Source: Bradyrhizobium sp. LLZ17
Lineage (GTDB): Bacteria; Pseudomonadota; Alphaproteobacteria; Rhizobiales; Xanthobacteraceae
Reading direction: 5' to 3'
Assembly (NCBI RefSeq): GCF_041200145.1
Contig: NZ_CP165734.1
Span: forward strand, 6,057,001-6,121,000
DNA length: 64,000 bases
The position numbers and the translations under genes are program-made. Under the pieces are notes generated by a model. That model saw only the letters and a program-made list of their open reading frames with translations, searched no databases and was not told the DNA's origin. Below, one piece after another: positions 45,938-54,728 of this stretch (its first letter is position 1; every line of letters begins with the position of its first letter).

Positions 45938-46982
45938 TCTGAGTGTCCACTCTGTTCAACGGGTGTCCACGCGTCTTGAATTCGCCGATGTCCGCTTCGC
46001 ATCAGTCTCGGCCGTATTATCGAGGTCCCTTGTGGCCCGGTTGAGACCCACCGCTCTGGTGATCGTCCGCTTCTCGGAGAAGACTGAAGCGCGGGTCACA
46101 CGTCCGAAGCTGCCGTTTGTTGGTAGTGCGGATCTCGTGATCCAAGGACAAATTCGGCTTGCCATCGCGGAGCTCACCGACATGGATGAAGTGCAGCAAG
46201 TTCCACACGCTGGCCTCGTGCCATGTCTTTCCGGGTGACCGCGCCGCAAACACAAGCAAACGCGATTGTATTCCTAAGATGATCGCGTCAATTTCTGTAC
46301 GTTCAGGTGGCACCCTGCGCGGGGAACTGGCGACGTTTGCATACTTCAGTCCGACATCGACTTGAACGATAGCGGATATGACGCCGCCGTCTTTGATCTT
46401 CGCTCATCCGTCAGCCTGCCTCGCGCAGTCTTCGCCTGCATCTCGACCTCAGCGGCAGGTAACACAGCAAAAATCGCGTGACCTATGACGCTGGGGACAG
46501 CAACCACAGGTGAATCACCACAATGAAACCGTCGCCGGGACCTGGATACAGAACTGTGGTGGGATCAAGCTGAGCCTGAGCGCGAAGATAGATGGGCAGA
46601 GCGATAGCCTGCTAATGAACGCCGCGGTATGGACTATCAATCTTCGTCGAGGCAGGCGCAACGAAAGTGCAGCCGCCGATGCAGCTATCAACACAGGCGC
46701 GAGCGGCGCAAATACGAAAAGCGCATTATAGGCTTTCATCCAGGTCACAGAGCCGTTTCCATCCGGCGGCTCCGATCCTCATTGAGCGCGCGGGGTCGGT
46801 GCAAGCAGGTGAGTGCGAGAAGGTCGCCTGCGGATAGGCCAGGGTATCTCGACGGTACTAGAGAAGCTGAAATCCGACGATGGCCGAGTCAGTACCTTAG
46901 CTGGCCGATGGTCCACGTGGCCCGTTCGGCCGTCGATCTCGATTGAGATTCGAGGCACACTGGAGGGTCCCCTCCCAAGCTG
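45938..46982. other. 1-kb region without a recognisable gene
   Basis: Short frames exist on both strands but none has convincing composition. A hydrophobic stretch on the minus strand (46515-46748, YNALFVFAPLAPVLIAASAA) might be a remnant of a membrane protein. No repeat or RNA was seen. Confidence 0.45.
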
Positions 46983-47787
46983 TCAAACCGACTTCTCGCC
47001 GGAAAAGCGGTCGAGACGTAGCCGGTGCCGATGATCGGTCAGCAGGCGTGCGCCGCCGAGCACGGCGGCGAGGGTTCGAGCCCGGTCCCGCCTGCGATCA
47101 GGAACATGATCAGAAGTTGATATTTTACTGCATCGACCGGCTCGACGCCCGCGAGAATCTGGCCTGTCATCATCCCCGGCAGCGAAACGAGTCCGATCGC
47201 CGCCATGCTGTTCATGATCGGCATGAAACCGCTTCTCAAGGGTCCCGTATGATCGGCAGCAGAGCTTCGTGTCGGGTGCCGCCGAGCGCAAGACAAGCTT
47301 CGACGGCGGCTCGTTCGCGCACCAAGCTGTTTGTCAACACGTCCAGGCCCAAGCCTATTCCGGTCATGGTGTTGCCCAGGATCATGCCCAGCAAAGGCAG
47401 CGCATAGCGCGGATGATACCACGGATCCGGCCGTAGCTCCGTCAGGAGCGCGAACATCGTGACGGTACCGGCGGCGAGCAGCGTGCATGCCGCGCCCAGG
47501 CCGTACTTCCAAATGCCCGCGAGGCGCCGCTTCTGCCGCGCAACGATTTCCCGAGATGCAAAGAGGACCATGATGACGGCTGCAAGAGCTGTCCAAAGCG
47601 GCGACACCGCAGCGAACAGGAACGTCAGCACGTATCCGACGAGGACGAGCTGGACCACCATGCGTACGGTCGCGATGGCCAGTTGTTTCTCAAGCTTGAG
47701 GCGGAGAACAAGCGAGAGAATGCCGTCCATGACCACAAGGAGCGCAGGTAGGGCAAGATCACCGTACGAAAGCTGGATGTAGGTCAT
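46983..47787 (-). pseudogene. fetB: FetB-like ABC permease (UPF0014), two indels
   Basis: Membrane subunit of a FetAB-type iron exporter. ATG 47787 (MTYIQLSYGDLALPALLVVM) opens helices such as MVVQLVLVGYVLTFLFAAVS and the hallmark LLGMILGNTMTGIGLGLDVL. The frame breaks near 47238-47244 and continues as LRSGFMPIMNSMAAIGLVSL and PGMMTGQILAGVEPVDAVKY (strongly conserved in the family). It breaks again near 47070-47080 before the tail. Both lesions are single-base. In the repaired state it is about 268 residues. Confidence 0.8.
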
Positions 47788-48379
47788 GGCCGCCTTTCCT
47801 CGATGCCACCATTGGGGCCCATCAGGAATATCCTCGAGCCGACACGGCCCGCTTGAGCGTTGTCGTGGGTACTCCAGATGACACTCGTTCCATTCGCAAT
47901 GCGCTCGGCGATCAGGGATTCGACGGCGGCGGCGGATGCCGGGTCGAGCGCCGAGGTTGGTTCGTCCAGCAGCAGCACGCGCGACCGCAGCATGAGCGCC
48001 CGCACAAGCCCCAATCGCTGTCTCTCGCCCGTGGAAAGTCTCTGGATCGGCCAAGGTCCGCAGTCGGTCGGAAGCCCCAGGCGATCGACGAGCGGCAGGG
48101 CATCATCCCAGTTTGTGAAGTGCTCTTGCACCGTGTCGGACCACCAGCCGGGCTCGGCGGCGAGATAGGTCACTTGCTTTCGCCAGGCGGGGGCCGGCAT
48201 CGCCCTCTCAACGTTCCGTCAAGCTTGACCGTTCCTTCGCTGGGGTCGAGGTCCGCGATGGAGCGAAGCAGCAAGGTCTTCCCGACGCCGGACGGCCCCT
48301 GCAGGGCGACGCATTCGCCGTCCTGCAAGTCGAATGAGACGCAGAGGTGCAAGCGCTTGAGCGCGCTGACCGTGAGCAT
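47784..48379 (-). pseudogene. fetA: FetA-like ABC ATPase, one indel
   Basis: ATPase partner of the permease. The first frame has Walker A in ALQGPSGVGKTLLLRSIADL; it stops early near 48197-48210. The second frame starts with MPAPAWRKQVTYLAAEPGWW (Q-loop region) and has the signature LSTGERQRLGLVRALMLRSR and Walker B VLLLDEPTSALDPAS. Restoring one base gives about 198 residues. The stop overlaps fetB by four bases (ATGA), so the order fetA-fetB is an operon. Known FetAB of E. coli exports iron and protects from peroxide. Confidence 0.8.
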
Positions 48380-48382
48380 GCG

Positions 48383-49417
48383 TCAAAGCTTGAGCTGCAG
48401 CCGATCGGCGACCCGTCGGGCGATCTCGGCCGGCGCCTCGGCTGGGTACGGATGCACAGAGCTGACGTTGATCTCGCCGAGCACGTAGCTATCGCTCCCG
48501 TCCGCCTGGACGGGCCCCAGCATGAAGTCGGCGTCCCAGATCGCGGGTAGGTCGCCTCGCGCGATATCCAGCAACGAGGTCAACTGCGGCGTCCACTGCT
48601 CTTCCATCAGGCGGCGCAGCCGCCGGAAGCGCGGGTCTGCGTTGGAGGAGTAGAGCCGCGGTCCGGCCTCGGCGCGCGCGGCCGGCGAGTCGACCAGGGC
48701 CTTGACCTTGTGGTGGCCGAAGCCGGCGCAGCGGTCGCCTGCCATATAGCAACGCACAACGCCCTCGCTCACACGAGGCTGGAACGCATGGTCGATTACG
48801 CTGCCGTTCTCGAAATACTCCGCACAACGACGGAGAAAATCATCCAGCGTCAGTTCCTCGGCGGTGTCCTTGGTCGCGTCCAGCACCCTGATGATTGGGG
48901 AAGTAGGCAACCTTTCGACCTTCCAGACGCCCTGGCCACCGTTACCGCGGTTGCGCTTGATCACGCGTGGACCGGCGGCGAGTCGCGTCGGCAACTCCGC
49001 TCGCATGGCTGCGGCGGTCCGATAGAGCGCCGTGTCGCTTCCCCAGCCCATTGAGCGGGTGCGATAGAGTACCTCCTTAGTGCCCATCTTGAGGATCACA
49101 TCGGGATGGGCGCTCACCCACACGCCTTTCGCCGCGACGTCGCGCAGCATGGCGTCCAGACTGACGCGGCTTCGACCATCTTGAATCGGGTTGACCCAGA
49201 CGAGCACGCCATCCGCTGCGAGCAGTTGTTCGCGGGCAGCGTCCGCAAAACTCTCGTCATAGATCACGGGGTGCCCTTCGATGCCGACGGCGGCAAGTGC
49301 TTCGAAGACGTCGACGAAGCGGCCGTTTTTCGAGGTGGCATCTCGGCGTGCGACGGCATCTCCTCGCGAGAGGATGGCGACGGTACGTCGGGGAGAGCGG
49401 TAATTTTCGGTGTCCAT
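48383..49417 (-). CDS. Cj0069-family ATP-grasp-like protein
   Basis: 344 residues from ATG 49417. Features: AILSRGDAVARRDATSKNGR, GVLVWVNPIQDGRSRVSLDA, RVIKRNRGNGGQGVWKVERL (ATP-binding loop), a substrate loop with NGSVIDHAFQPRVSEGVVRC and the metal-binding end YVLGEINVSSVHPYPAEAPA. It fits the Cj0069 family, proteins of ATP-grasp fold without an assigned reaction; a peptide or amide ligase is plausible. Its stop lies three bases before fetA, so it is the first gene of that operon. Confidence 0.8.
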   Translation of the reverse strand: MDTENYRSPRRTVAILSRGDAVARRDATSKNGRFVDVFEALAAVGIEGHPVIYDESFADAAREQLLAADGVLVWVNPIQDGRSRVSLDAMLRDVAAKGVWVSAHPDVILKMGTKEVLYRTRSMGWGSDTALYRTAAAMRAELPTRLAAGPRVIKRNRGNGGQGVWKVERLPTSPIIRVLDATKDTAEELTLDDFLRRCAEYFENGSVIDHAFQPRVSEGVVRCYMAGDRCAGFGHHKVKALVDSPAARAEAGPRLYSSNADPRFRRLRRLMEEQWTPQLTSLLDIARGDLPAIWDADFMLGPVQADGSDSYVLGEINVSSVHPYPAEAPAEIARRVADRLQLKL

Positions 49418-49753
49418 GCGCAAGCTCCACGTTTTGCGTGCTGCGCAGAGCTTGGACCGAAGTCTCGCCGGGAGTCTGCTTGATCCCGCTCAGACAGTCT
49501 ACGAGAGGTCGCTTGGCCCCATCAAGTGGCCATTCTTCTCTCTGGAGGCGGAGTCAGACCGAGCGTTGTGATCGGGTTCGTTCCATTCGATCGCCGAAAA
49601 ATCTTCGTGACCGAGGCCCGATATCTTGGAATCCATCGGTGCGCGCGGGTTGACAGCCCCGCCATCTGGGCTTTTATTCGCGCCACGGGGATGTGCGATC
49701 TCCCCGCGAGGCGTCATGCCCAAGAATCGCGTCCTGATCACCAAGGGCGCAGT
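49418..49753. other. intergenic region before the exported-protein cluster
   Basis: 336 bases with no gene seen. It must carry divergent promoters for the Cj0069-like gene and the cluster. AAGGGCG at 49743 is the ribosome site of the next gene. Confidence 0.5.
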
Positions 49754-50008
49754 ATGTCAGCATCGTACACCTTTATTTCACCCAACAAACTGTCTCCATC
49801 GGTAGGCACTGCGCCCGCGCCGACGCTCATCGATGGGCACACCGACGAGAACTTTTCGGCCGACCCGCACCGATTCCTGGCGGCGTTCGGCGCTCGCGAC
49901 GACCTCGAACAGTTGAACGCCGATTGCCCGCTGTACCACGCGTTCTACCGATGGTGCCGCGACGGGACCGAGGAGACGCACAACTGGCCGACCAAGAAGG
50001 TCAGGTGA
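49754..50008 (+). CDS. hypothetical protein, 84 aa, first gene of the cluster
   Basis: ATG 49754 after AAGGGCG. Product MSASYTFISPNKLSPSVGTA then LIDGHTDENFSADPHRFLAA and ADCPLYHAFYRWCRDGTEET. Not exported. No family known to me. It precedes the PepSY gene by 50 bases on the same strand. Confidence 0.6.
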   Translation: MSASYTFISPNKLSPSVGTAPAPTLIDGHTDENFSADPHRFLAAFGARDDLEQLNADCPLYHAFYRWCRDGTEETHNWPTKKVR

Positions 50009-50058
50009 GGCCGGAAGCAGGAAGGACTTCTGGGGCAGGGACAACCAGGAGATCAGAC

Positions 50059-50292
50059 ATGCGAACATCGACGATCTATCGGGCAACGCTCTTCGTGGCG
50101 CTTGCGGCAGGGCTCTCGCCCGCCCACGCCCTGACTCAGGACGAACTGGTCGCCAAGATCCAGGCAGCTGGTTACTCGCAGGTGAGAGACGTCAAGTCCA
50201 CGGCCGAAGGCACTACCGTCAAGGCGGTGAAGGACGGCAAGCCGGTGACGCTCGTCGTCGATAGCAGCGGCCAGATCAAAGAACGAAACTGA
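50059..50292 (+). CDS. exported PepSY-domain protein, 77 aa
   Basis: Signal peptide to about residue 24 (ATLFVALAAGLSPAHA), then a single PepSY-like module: LTQDELVAKIQAAGYSQVRD and KAVKDGKPVTLVVDSSGQIK. PepSY proteins are small periplasmic proteins often beside redox or metal genes. It ends 14 bases before the DUF1259 gene and is probably co-transcribed. Confidence 0.85.
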   Translation: MRTSTIYRATLFVALAAGLSPAHALTQDELVAKIQAAGYSQVRDVKSTAEGTTVKAVKDGKPVTLVVDSSGQIKERN

Positions 50293-50306
50293 GGTGGAGG
50301 AGTACG

Positions 50307-51209
50307 ATGAAACGCACAGTCTGGCCCCTGATCGTGATCGGCCTCGCTCTCGGCTACCCGTCCTTCGTCGACATGGCACGCGCGCAAGCGATCGATTGGC
50401 AAAAGGTCGACGAGACCCTCGGCAGGAAGGCAGCGGTCTCCGAGGATGTCCATCGCTACGGGTTCCCGCGTAGCGACCTATCGGTGACCTTGGACGGCGT
50501 GACGATCAAGCCGTCGCTGGCACTGGGCGGCTGGGTAGCGTTCAAGCCCGGACACGGCGGCGCGATGATCATGGGGGACCTTGTGCTGCTCGAGACCGAG
50601 ATCAATCCTGTGATGGCGAAGATGATCGCGAACGGCCTCGAGATCACCGCCGTGCACAACCATCTGCTGCGGGCGAGTCCGGCGACGTTCTACATGCACG
50701 TGGCCGGCCACGGCGACGCCGTCAAGCTGGCCTCGGCGATCCACGATGCGTTGGCCGAGAGCAAGACGCCGTTGACCGTCGGGGCGCCGGCGAGCCCGTC
50801 GCCGGCCGTCGATCTCGACACGGCCAAGCTCGACCAGATCATCGGCGTGAAGGGCCAGGCCAACGGCGGCGTCTATCAGTTCAACGTGAAGCGGCGCGAC
50901 CCGATCACGCAAGAGGGCATGCCACTGACCCCCGTGGGTCCCATGGGTGTGGCGATCGGCATCAATTTCCAGCCCACCGGCGGCGGAAAGGCTGCTATCA
51001 CGGGCGATTTCGTCCTGACCAGCGACGAGGTCAATCCCGTCATCGTAGCTTTGCGGGCGCACGGCATAGAGGTGACCGCCCTGCACAGTCATATGCTGGA
51101 CGAGCAGCCGCGGCTGTTCTTCATGCATTTCTGGGCGAATGACGACGCCGTCAAGCTGGCGGAGGGCTTGCGCGCGGCGCTCGACAAGACCGCCAGGACC
51201 AAGAGTTAG
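50307..51209 (+). CDS. exported DUF1259 (LppY/LpqO-like) protein with internal duplication
   Basis: 300 residues with a signal peptide (WPLIVIGLALGYPSFVDMAR, cleavage near ARAQA). Two copies of one domain: the first with GDLVLLETEINPVMAKMIAN, ITAVHNHLL and FYMHVAGHGDAVKLASAIHD; the second with GDFVLTSDEVNPVIVALRAH, VTALHSHML and FFMHFWANDDAVKLAEGLRA. The HxH and MH positions are conserved in both, suggesting a metal or substrate site. The family has no settled function. Confidence 0.88.
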   Translation: MKRTVWPLIVIGLALGYPSFVDMARAQAIDWQKVDETLGRKAAVSEDVHRYGFPRSDLSVTLDGVTIKPSLALGGWVAFKPGHGGAMIMGDLVLLETEINPVMAKMIANGLEITAVHNHLLRASPATFYMHVAGHGDAVKLASAIHDALAESKTPLTVGAPASPSPAVDLDTAKLDQIIGVKGQANGGVYQFNVKRRDPITQEGMPLTPVGPMGVAIGINFQPTGGGKAAITGDFVLTSDEVNPVIVALRAHGIEVTALHSHMLDEQPRLFFMHFWANDDAVKLAEGLRAALDKTARTKS

Positions 51210-51278
51210 CAAAACTTGACTACTCCGCGCGCCGGACAGGCTGGCGCGGGATGAGGCGTTTCAAAAGACGAAGATCGA

Positions 51279-51458
51279 ATGCGAAATGTGGTCCTTACGT
51301 TGTCGGTACTGACGGGCCTCGTTGCGCTGAGCGCTGCGGCGCAGGCTCAAACGTCCTGCAAGATATGCGCGGAGCAGCAAAAGGCGTGCATGAAGAACTG
51401 CGCCGGGCCGGCCTGCAACACCGAGTACCAGATGTGCCTCAAAGCTTGCAAAAAATGA
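51279..51458 (+). CDS. exported cysteine-rich protein, 59 aa
   Basis: ATG 51279, TGA 51456-51458. Signal peptide VVLTLSVLTGLVALSAAAQA with cleavage near residue 24. The mature ~35 residues carry seven cysteines (SCKIC, QKACMKNC, GPACNTEYQMCLKACKK). Spacing suggests a disulfide-knotted or metal-binding peptide. It lies inside the cluster with the same orientation, ten bases before the next gene. Confidence 0.7.
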   Translation: MRNVVLTLSVLTGLVALSAAAQAQTSCKICAEQQKACMKNCAGPACNTEYQMCLKACKK

Positions 51459-51467
51459 GAGGCTGAG

Positions 51468-51845
51468 TTGGGTAGTTTGCGTTTCATCGCGATCCTTGCC
51501 GGCATCGGGAGCCTCGTTGCTCTCGATGCCGGATTCGTTGACGCTGAAGGCGTCCACAAGCTGTCCGGGGCGCAAGTCCGGGCGAAGTTCGCGCGGATGC
51601 AGCTTACCGACGAGGTGCACTACCGTCTGGCCTACGAACGCGACGGCACGCTGCGCAGCTTTACGTTAGGGGTGAAGAAGCGCGGCAAGTGGGTCGTCGA
51701 TAAGGACCAGCTTTGCCTCTACCTCCAGGAGCCGGACGACGGCTGCTTTGAGGTTGCACGGTCAGGCAAGACCTTCACCCTGACGCCCGCCGGACTGGGA
51801 TCGCCCCTGGACGGCATACTTCAGCCCATTTCCGATCCGCAATAA
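51468..51845 (+). CDS. exported hypothetical protein, 125 aa
   Basis: Starts at a TTG (51468) ten bases after the Cys-rich gene, with GAGAGGCTGAG upstream. Signal peptide FIAILAGIGSLVALDAGFVD. Mature part: HKLSGAQVRAKFARMQLTDE, RDGTLRSFTLGVKKRGKWVV, QLCLYLQEPDDGCFEVARSG. The two cysteines may form a disulfide. Similar exported proteins are common in bradyrhizobia, without known function. Confidence 0.7.
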   Translation: MGSLRFIAILAGIGSLVALDAGFVDAEGVHKLSGAQVRAKFARMQLTDEVHYRLAYERDGTLRSFTLGVKKRGKWVVDKDQLCLYLQEPDDGCFEVARSGKTFTLTPAGLGSPLDGILQPISDPQ

Positions 51846-51860
51846 GAGGGGACGTTTGAC

Positions 51861-53039
51861 ATGACAACGACCGCAGTACCGGAGCGTGGCCGCATGGGCG
51901 AACTCGCGCTCTATTTCCTGCGGCTCGGTTTTCTCGGTTTTGGCGGCCCTGTTGCGCTGGTCGGCCAGATGGAGCGCGAACTGGTCAACGACAAGAAGTG
52001 GCTGACCAAGGAGCAGATGCGAGAGTCCATCGCGATCTGTCAGTCGCTTCCCGGACCTCTCGCGATCCAGGTCGGCGTCTACATCGCCTGGCTGCGCTGC
52101 GGGTTTTGGGGCGCGTGGGTAGGCGGCTGGTGCTTCATCCTGCCCAACTTCGTCATCGTCGCGTCTCTCGGCGCGCTCTATGTCTATCTCGGTGATCTTC
52201 AGCCGGTGACCGCAATCTTCTACGGCGTAAGCCCAGCCGTGATCGCGCTCATTCTGCATTCCTGCTATCGGTTGGCAAAGCTCGGCATGGAAGACTGGCT
52301 GCAATGGGTGATCGCAGCGGTTTGCTTTTTGGTGACGATCATCCTGCAGGCCGAGGTCGCGCTGCTGTTCATCGGCGCCGGCATCGTTGGCATTCTCTAC
52401 TATGGTCGTCTGTTCAAGCGAACGCCCGCAGTGTTGCCTATGGTGGTGGCGGTGGCGCCGGCGGCCCCGATGGCTCCGGTCGCGACAGGCTCGACGCTCG
52501 GCAAGCTCATGCTGTTCTTCCTGAAGGCGGGTTCGTTGACCTTCGGCAGTGGGCTCGTCATTGTGCCGTTCCTTGAACAGGGGCTGGTGCAGCAATATGG
52601 CTGGCTCGACGAACGTCAATTCCTGATCGCTGTCGCCATCGGCATGATCAGCCCCGGACCGGTCGTGATCACGGCGACTTTCGTCGGCTATCTCGTTGCG
52701 GGATTTTGGGGCTCGCTGGTATCCACCATCGGCATCTTCTTGCCGTCGTTCATGCTGGTTCTGATCGTTGCGCCGATCCTGGCGCGGCATCGAGGCAACG
52801 CCAATGTCCAGGGTTTTGTGAAGGGCGCCTACGCTGCAGCGATCGGCACCATCCTGGGGGCTTGTGTGCTGCTCGGAAAGATCGCGATCGGCGACTGGTT
52901 GACCGTCTTGATCGGCGTGGTCTCACTCGCCGTGCTCTTCCGCTGGAAGGTGAGTAATCCGATGCTGATTGCTGCAACGGCCGTCGTTGGATTGATTGCC
53001 TATCCGCTGCTGCAGCCCGCGTGGGTGATGGTGAAGTGA
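51861..53039 (+). CDS. chrA: ChrA-type chromate transporter
   Basis: 392 residues, two CHR domains: first with FLRLGFLGFGGPVALVGQME and CQSLPGPLAIQVGVYIAWLR, second with FLKAGSLTFGSGLVIVPFLE and GMISPGPVVITATFVGYLVA. The FGGP and LPGP/SPGP motifs are those of long-chain ChrA proteins, inner-membrane chromate exporters. No ChrB regulator gene is present. It lies 15 bases after the preceding exported-protein gene. Confidence 0.93.
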   Translation: MTTTAVPERGRMGELALYFLRLGFLGFGGPVALVGQMERELVNDKKWLTKEQMRESIAICQSLPGPLAIQVGVYIAWLRCGFWGAWVGGWCFILPNFVIVASLGALYVYLGDLQPVTAIFYGVSPAVIALILHSCYRLAKLGMEDWLQWVIAAVCFLVTIILQAEVALLFIGAGIVGILYYGRLFKRTPAVLPMVVAVAPAAPMAPVATGSTLGKLMLFFLKAGSLTFGSGLVIVPFLEQGLVQQYGWLDERQFLIAVAIGMISPGPVVITATFVGYLVAGFWGSLVSTIGIFLPSFMLVLIVAPILARHRGNANVQGFVKGAYAAAIGTILGACVLLGKIAIGDWLTVLIGVVSLAVLFRWKVSNPMLIAATAVVGLIAYPLLQPAWVMVK

Positions 53040-53090
53040 TCGCTTAATTTAGGGCAGGGGGCATCTCGGTCAAATGTAAGGAGGTATCCC

Positions 53091-53636
53091 ATGACAAGAC
53101 GAAAAATGTTACTTACGTCCGTGTCCGGTCTCCTGGTTGTCCTGACGACGCCTTTAGCCGGCCAGCGGCTGGCTCTTGCGATTGGTCCGGATCAAGAACA
53201 GGCTGAATTGGCGAATGCATTGAGCGGCGCGAAGGTAAGCTTGCAGCAGGGTTTTACGGCCAGTGAACGGGAAGGTCAGCCGATTTCTGGAAAATTTGAA
53301 GTCGAAGAAGGCAAGCTCCAGCTTTCCGTCTATACCGCTAAGGAAGGCAAGTTCTTCGAGGTGATTGTCGATCACATGACTGGAACTATTGCCAAGGTTG
53401 AGCCAATAACCGAAGGCGACGACCTCATCCACGCCAAGTCGCAAAAAGCCGCAATGGATAGGGCAAAGTTCAAGCTGGCGGACGCAGCAACCAAAGCGAA
53501 GGGACAGGCAAAGGGCGAGGCAACCGAGGTACTCGTCGTAAGTGCGGTCGCGGAGCTTAAGGATGACCGTCCGGAGGCCACGATTGTCCTCCTCCAAGGA
53601 AAGAGATTCTCGACCGCTTCAGAACGGCTCGACTAG
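53091..53636 (+). CDS. exported PepSY-like protein, 181 aa
   Basis: AAGGAGGTATCCC precedes the ATG 53091. Signal peptide MLLTSVSGLLVVLTTPLAGQ. Mature part: GKFEVEEGKLQLSVYTAKEG, KFFEVIVDHMTGTIAKVEPI typical of PepSY, then helical Lys/Ala-rich KLADAATKAKGQAKGEATEV and ATIVLLQGKRFSTASE. The second PepSY-like gene of the cluster. Confidence 0.8.
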   Translation: MTRRKMLLTSVSGLLVVLTTPLAGQRLALAIGPDQEQAELANALSGAKVSLQQGFTASEREGQPISGKFEVEEGKLQLSVYTAKEGKFFEVIVDHMTGTIAKVEPITEGDDLIHAKSQKAAMDRAKFKLADAATKAKGQAKGEATEVLVVSAVAELKDDRPEATIVLLQGKRFSTASERLD

Positions 53637-53685
53637 CGGTCTGCGCCCCTAGGGGACATGCAACTTCGGGAACGGCAGATTGAAC

Positions 53686-54690
53686 ATGTGCCGAACGTAT
53701 TTCGCTATTTTGGTGGCGCTTCTTGCGGGGATTGCTCTCGCGAGGGGCCCGACCGCATCAGGTGCCGAAACCCCACCACTCGTACTGGAACGCAAGATAT
53801 CGCTCGACGACGTGCGCGGCCGGATCGACCATATGGCGGTCGATCTGGGCCGGCGTCGTCTGTTCGTGGCTGCGCTGGGCAATGACAGCCTGGCCGTCGT
53901 TGACCTCACAGCCAAACGGCTGGATCGGCTCATCGGCCGCCTTCCGAGGCCGCAGGGTGTAGGTTACGACCAGGCTACAGATACGCTTTACGTCGCAAAC
54001 GCCGGCGACGGTTCTGTGAGACTCTTCAACGACGGCGATCTGTCCCCTATTGGACAGATCGAGCTGGGAAGCGACGCAGATAACGTTCGTATTGATTCGA
54101 AGGCAGGGCAGGCGTTCGTCGGACATGGCGACGGCGCCCTGGCGATCATTGATCTCTCAACGCACAGCAAGATCGCAGACGTCCCATTGAAGGCGCATCC
54201 CGAGAGCTTTCAGCTCGACGAAAATTCGACCCGGATCTTCGTCAACTTGCCAGATGCCGGCACCATTGATGTCGTGGATCGCATCACACGCCAGAGGATC
54301 TCCTCTTGGCCGACCAACGGCAGGGGCGCGAACTTCGCAATGGCGATTGATCGGGGCCATGGGCGGCTTCTTGCGGCATTCCGGCATCCGGCCGAACTCG
54401 GGGTCGTCTCCTTGACGGACGGAGCACTGGTATCGACGATATCGACCTGCGGGGACGTCGACGACTTATTCGTCGATCCTAAGCGGGATCGTGTCTACGT
54501 CAGCTGCGGTGAGGGGTTTGTTGATGTGCTTGCGGCCGCCGGCGACAGCTACGAACGAATTGACAGGATCACGACCGCTCCGGGAGCCAGAACATCGCTC
54601 TTCGTGACTGAGCTCGATCGATTGTTGCTCGCCGTTCCGGCGAGGGGAGAGAACAGCGCAGCAATCTGGGTGTTTCGTCCGTCGCCCTGA
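53686..54690 (+). CDS. YncE-like periplasmic beta-propeller protein
   Basis: 334 residues from ATG 53686 with signal peptide TYFAILVALLAGIALARG. Repeats of the YVTN/NHL-type propeller: HMAVDLGRRRLFVAALGNDS, GVGYDQATDTLYVANAGDGS, RIDSKAGQAFVGHGDGALAI, FVDPKRDRVYVSCGEGFVDV. Such proteins bind partners or ligands in the periplasm; ligand unknown. It starts 49 bases after the PepSY-like gene. Confidence 0.85.
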   Translation: MCRTYFAILVALLAGIALARGPTASGAETPPLVLERKISLDDVRGRIDHMAVDLGRRRLFVAALGNDSLAVVDLTAKRLDRLIGRLPRPQGVGYDQATDTLYVANAGDGSVRLFNDGDLSPIGQIELGSDADNVRIDSKAGQAFVGHGDGALAIIDLSTHSKIADVPLKAHPESFQLDENSTRIFVNLPDAGTIDVVDRITRQRISSWPTNGRGANFAMAIDRGHGRLLAAFRHPAELGVVSLTDGALVSTISTCGDVDDLFVDPKRDRVYVSCGEGFVDVLAAAGDSYERIDRITTAPGARTSLFVTELDRLLLAVPARGENSAAIWVFRPSP

Positions 54691-54728
54691 GATCGATTTA
54701 TGACCATGCTTGCTGGGAGGTTACCTCT

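Noticed and set aside
46515..46748. Hydrophobic minus-strand frame of 77 codons
   Set aside because: No ribosome site or family likeness, and it lies in a degenerate region.
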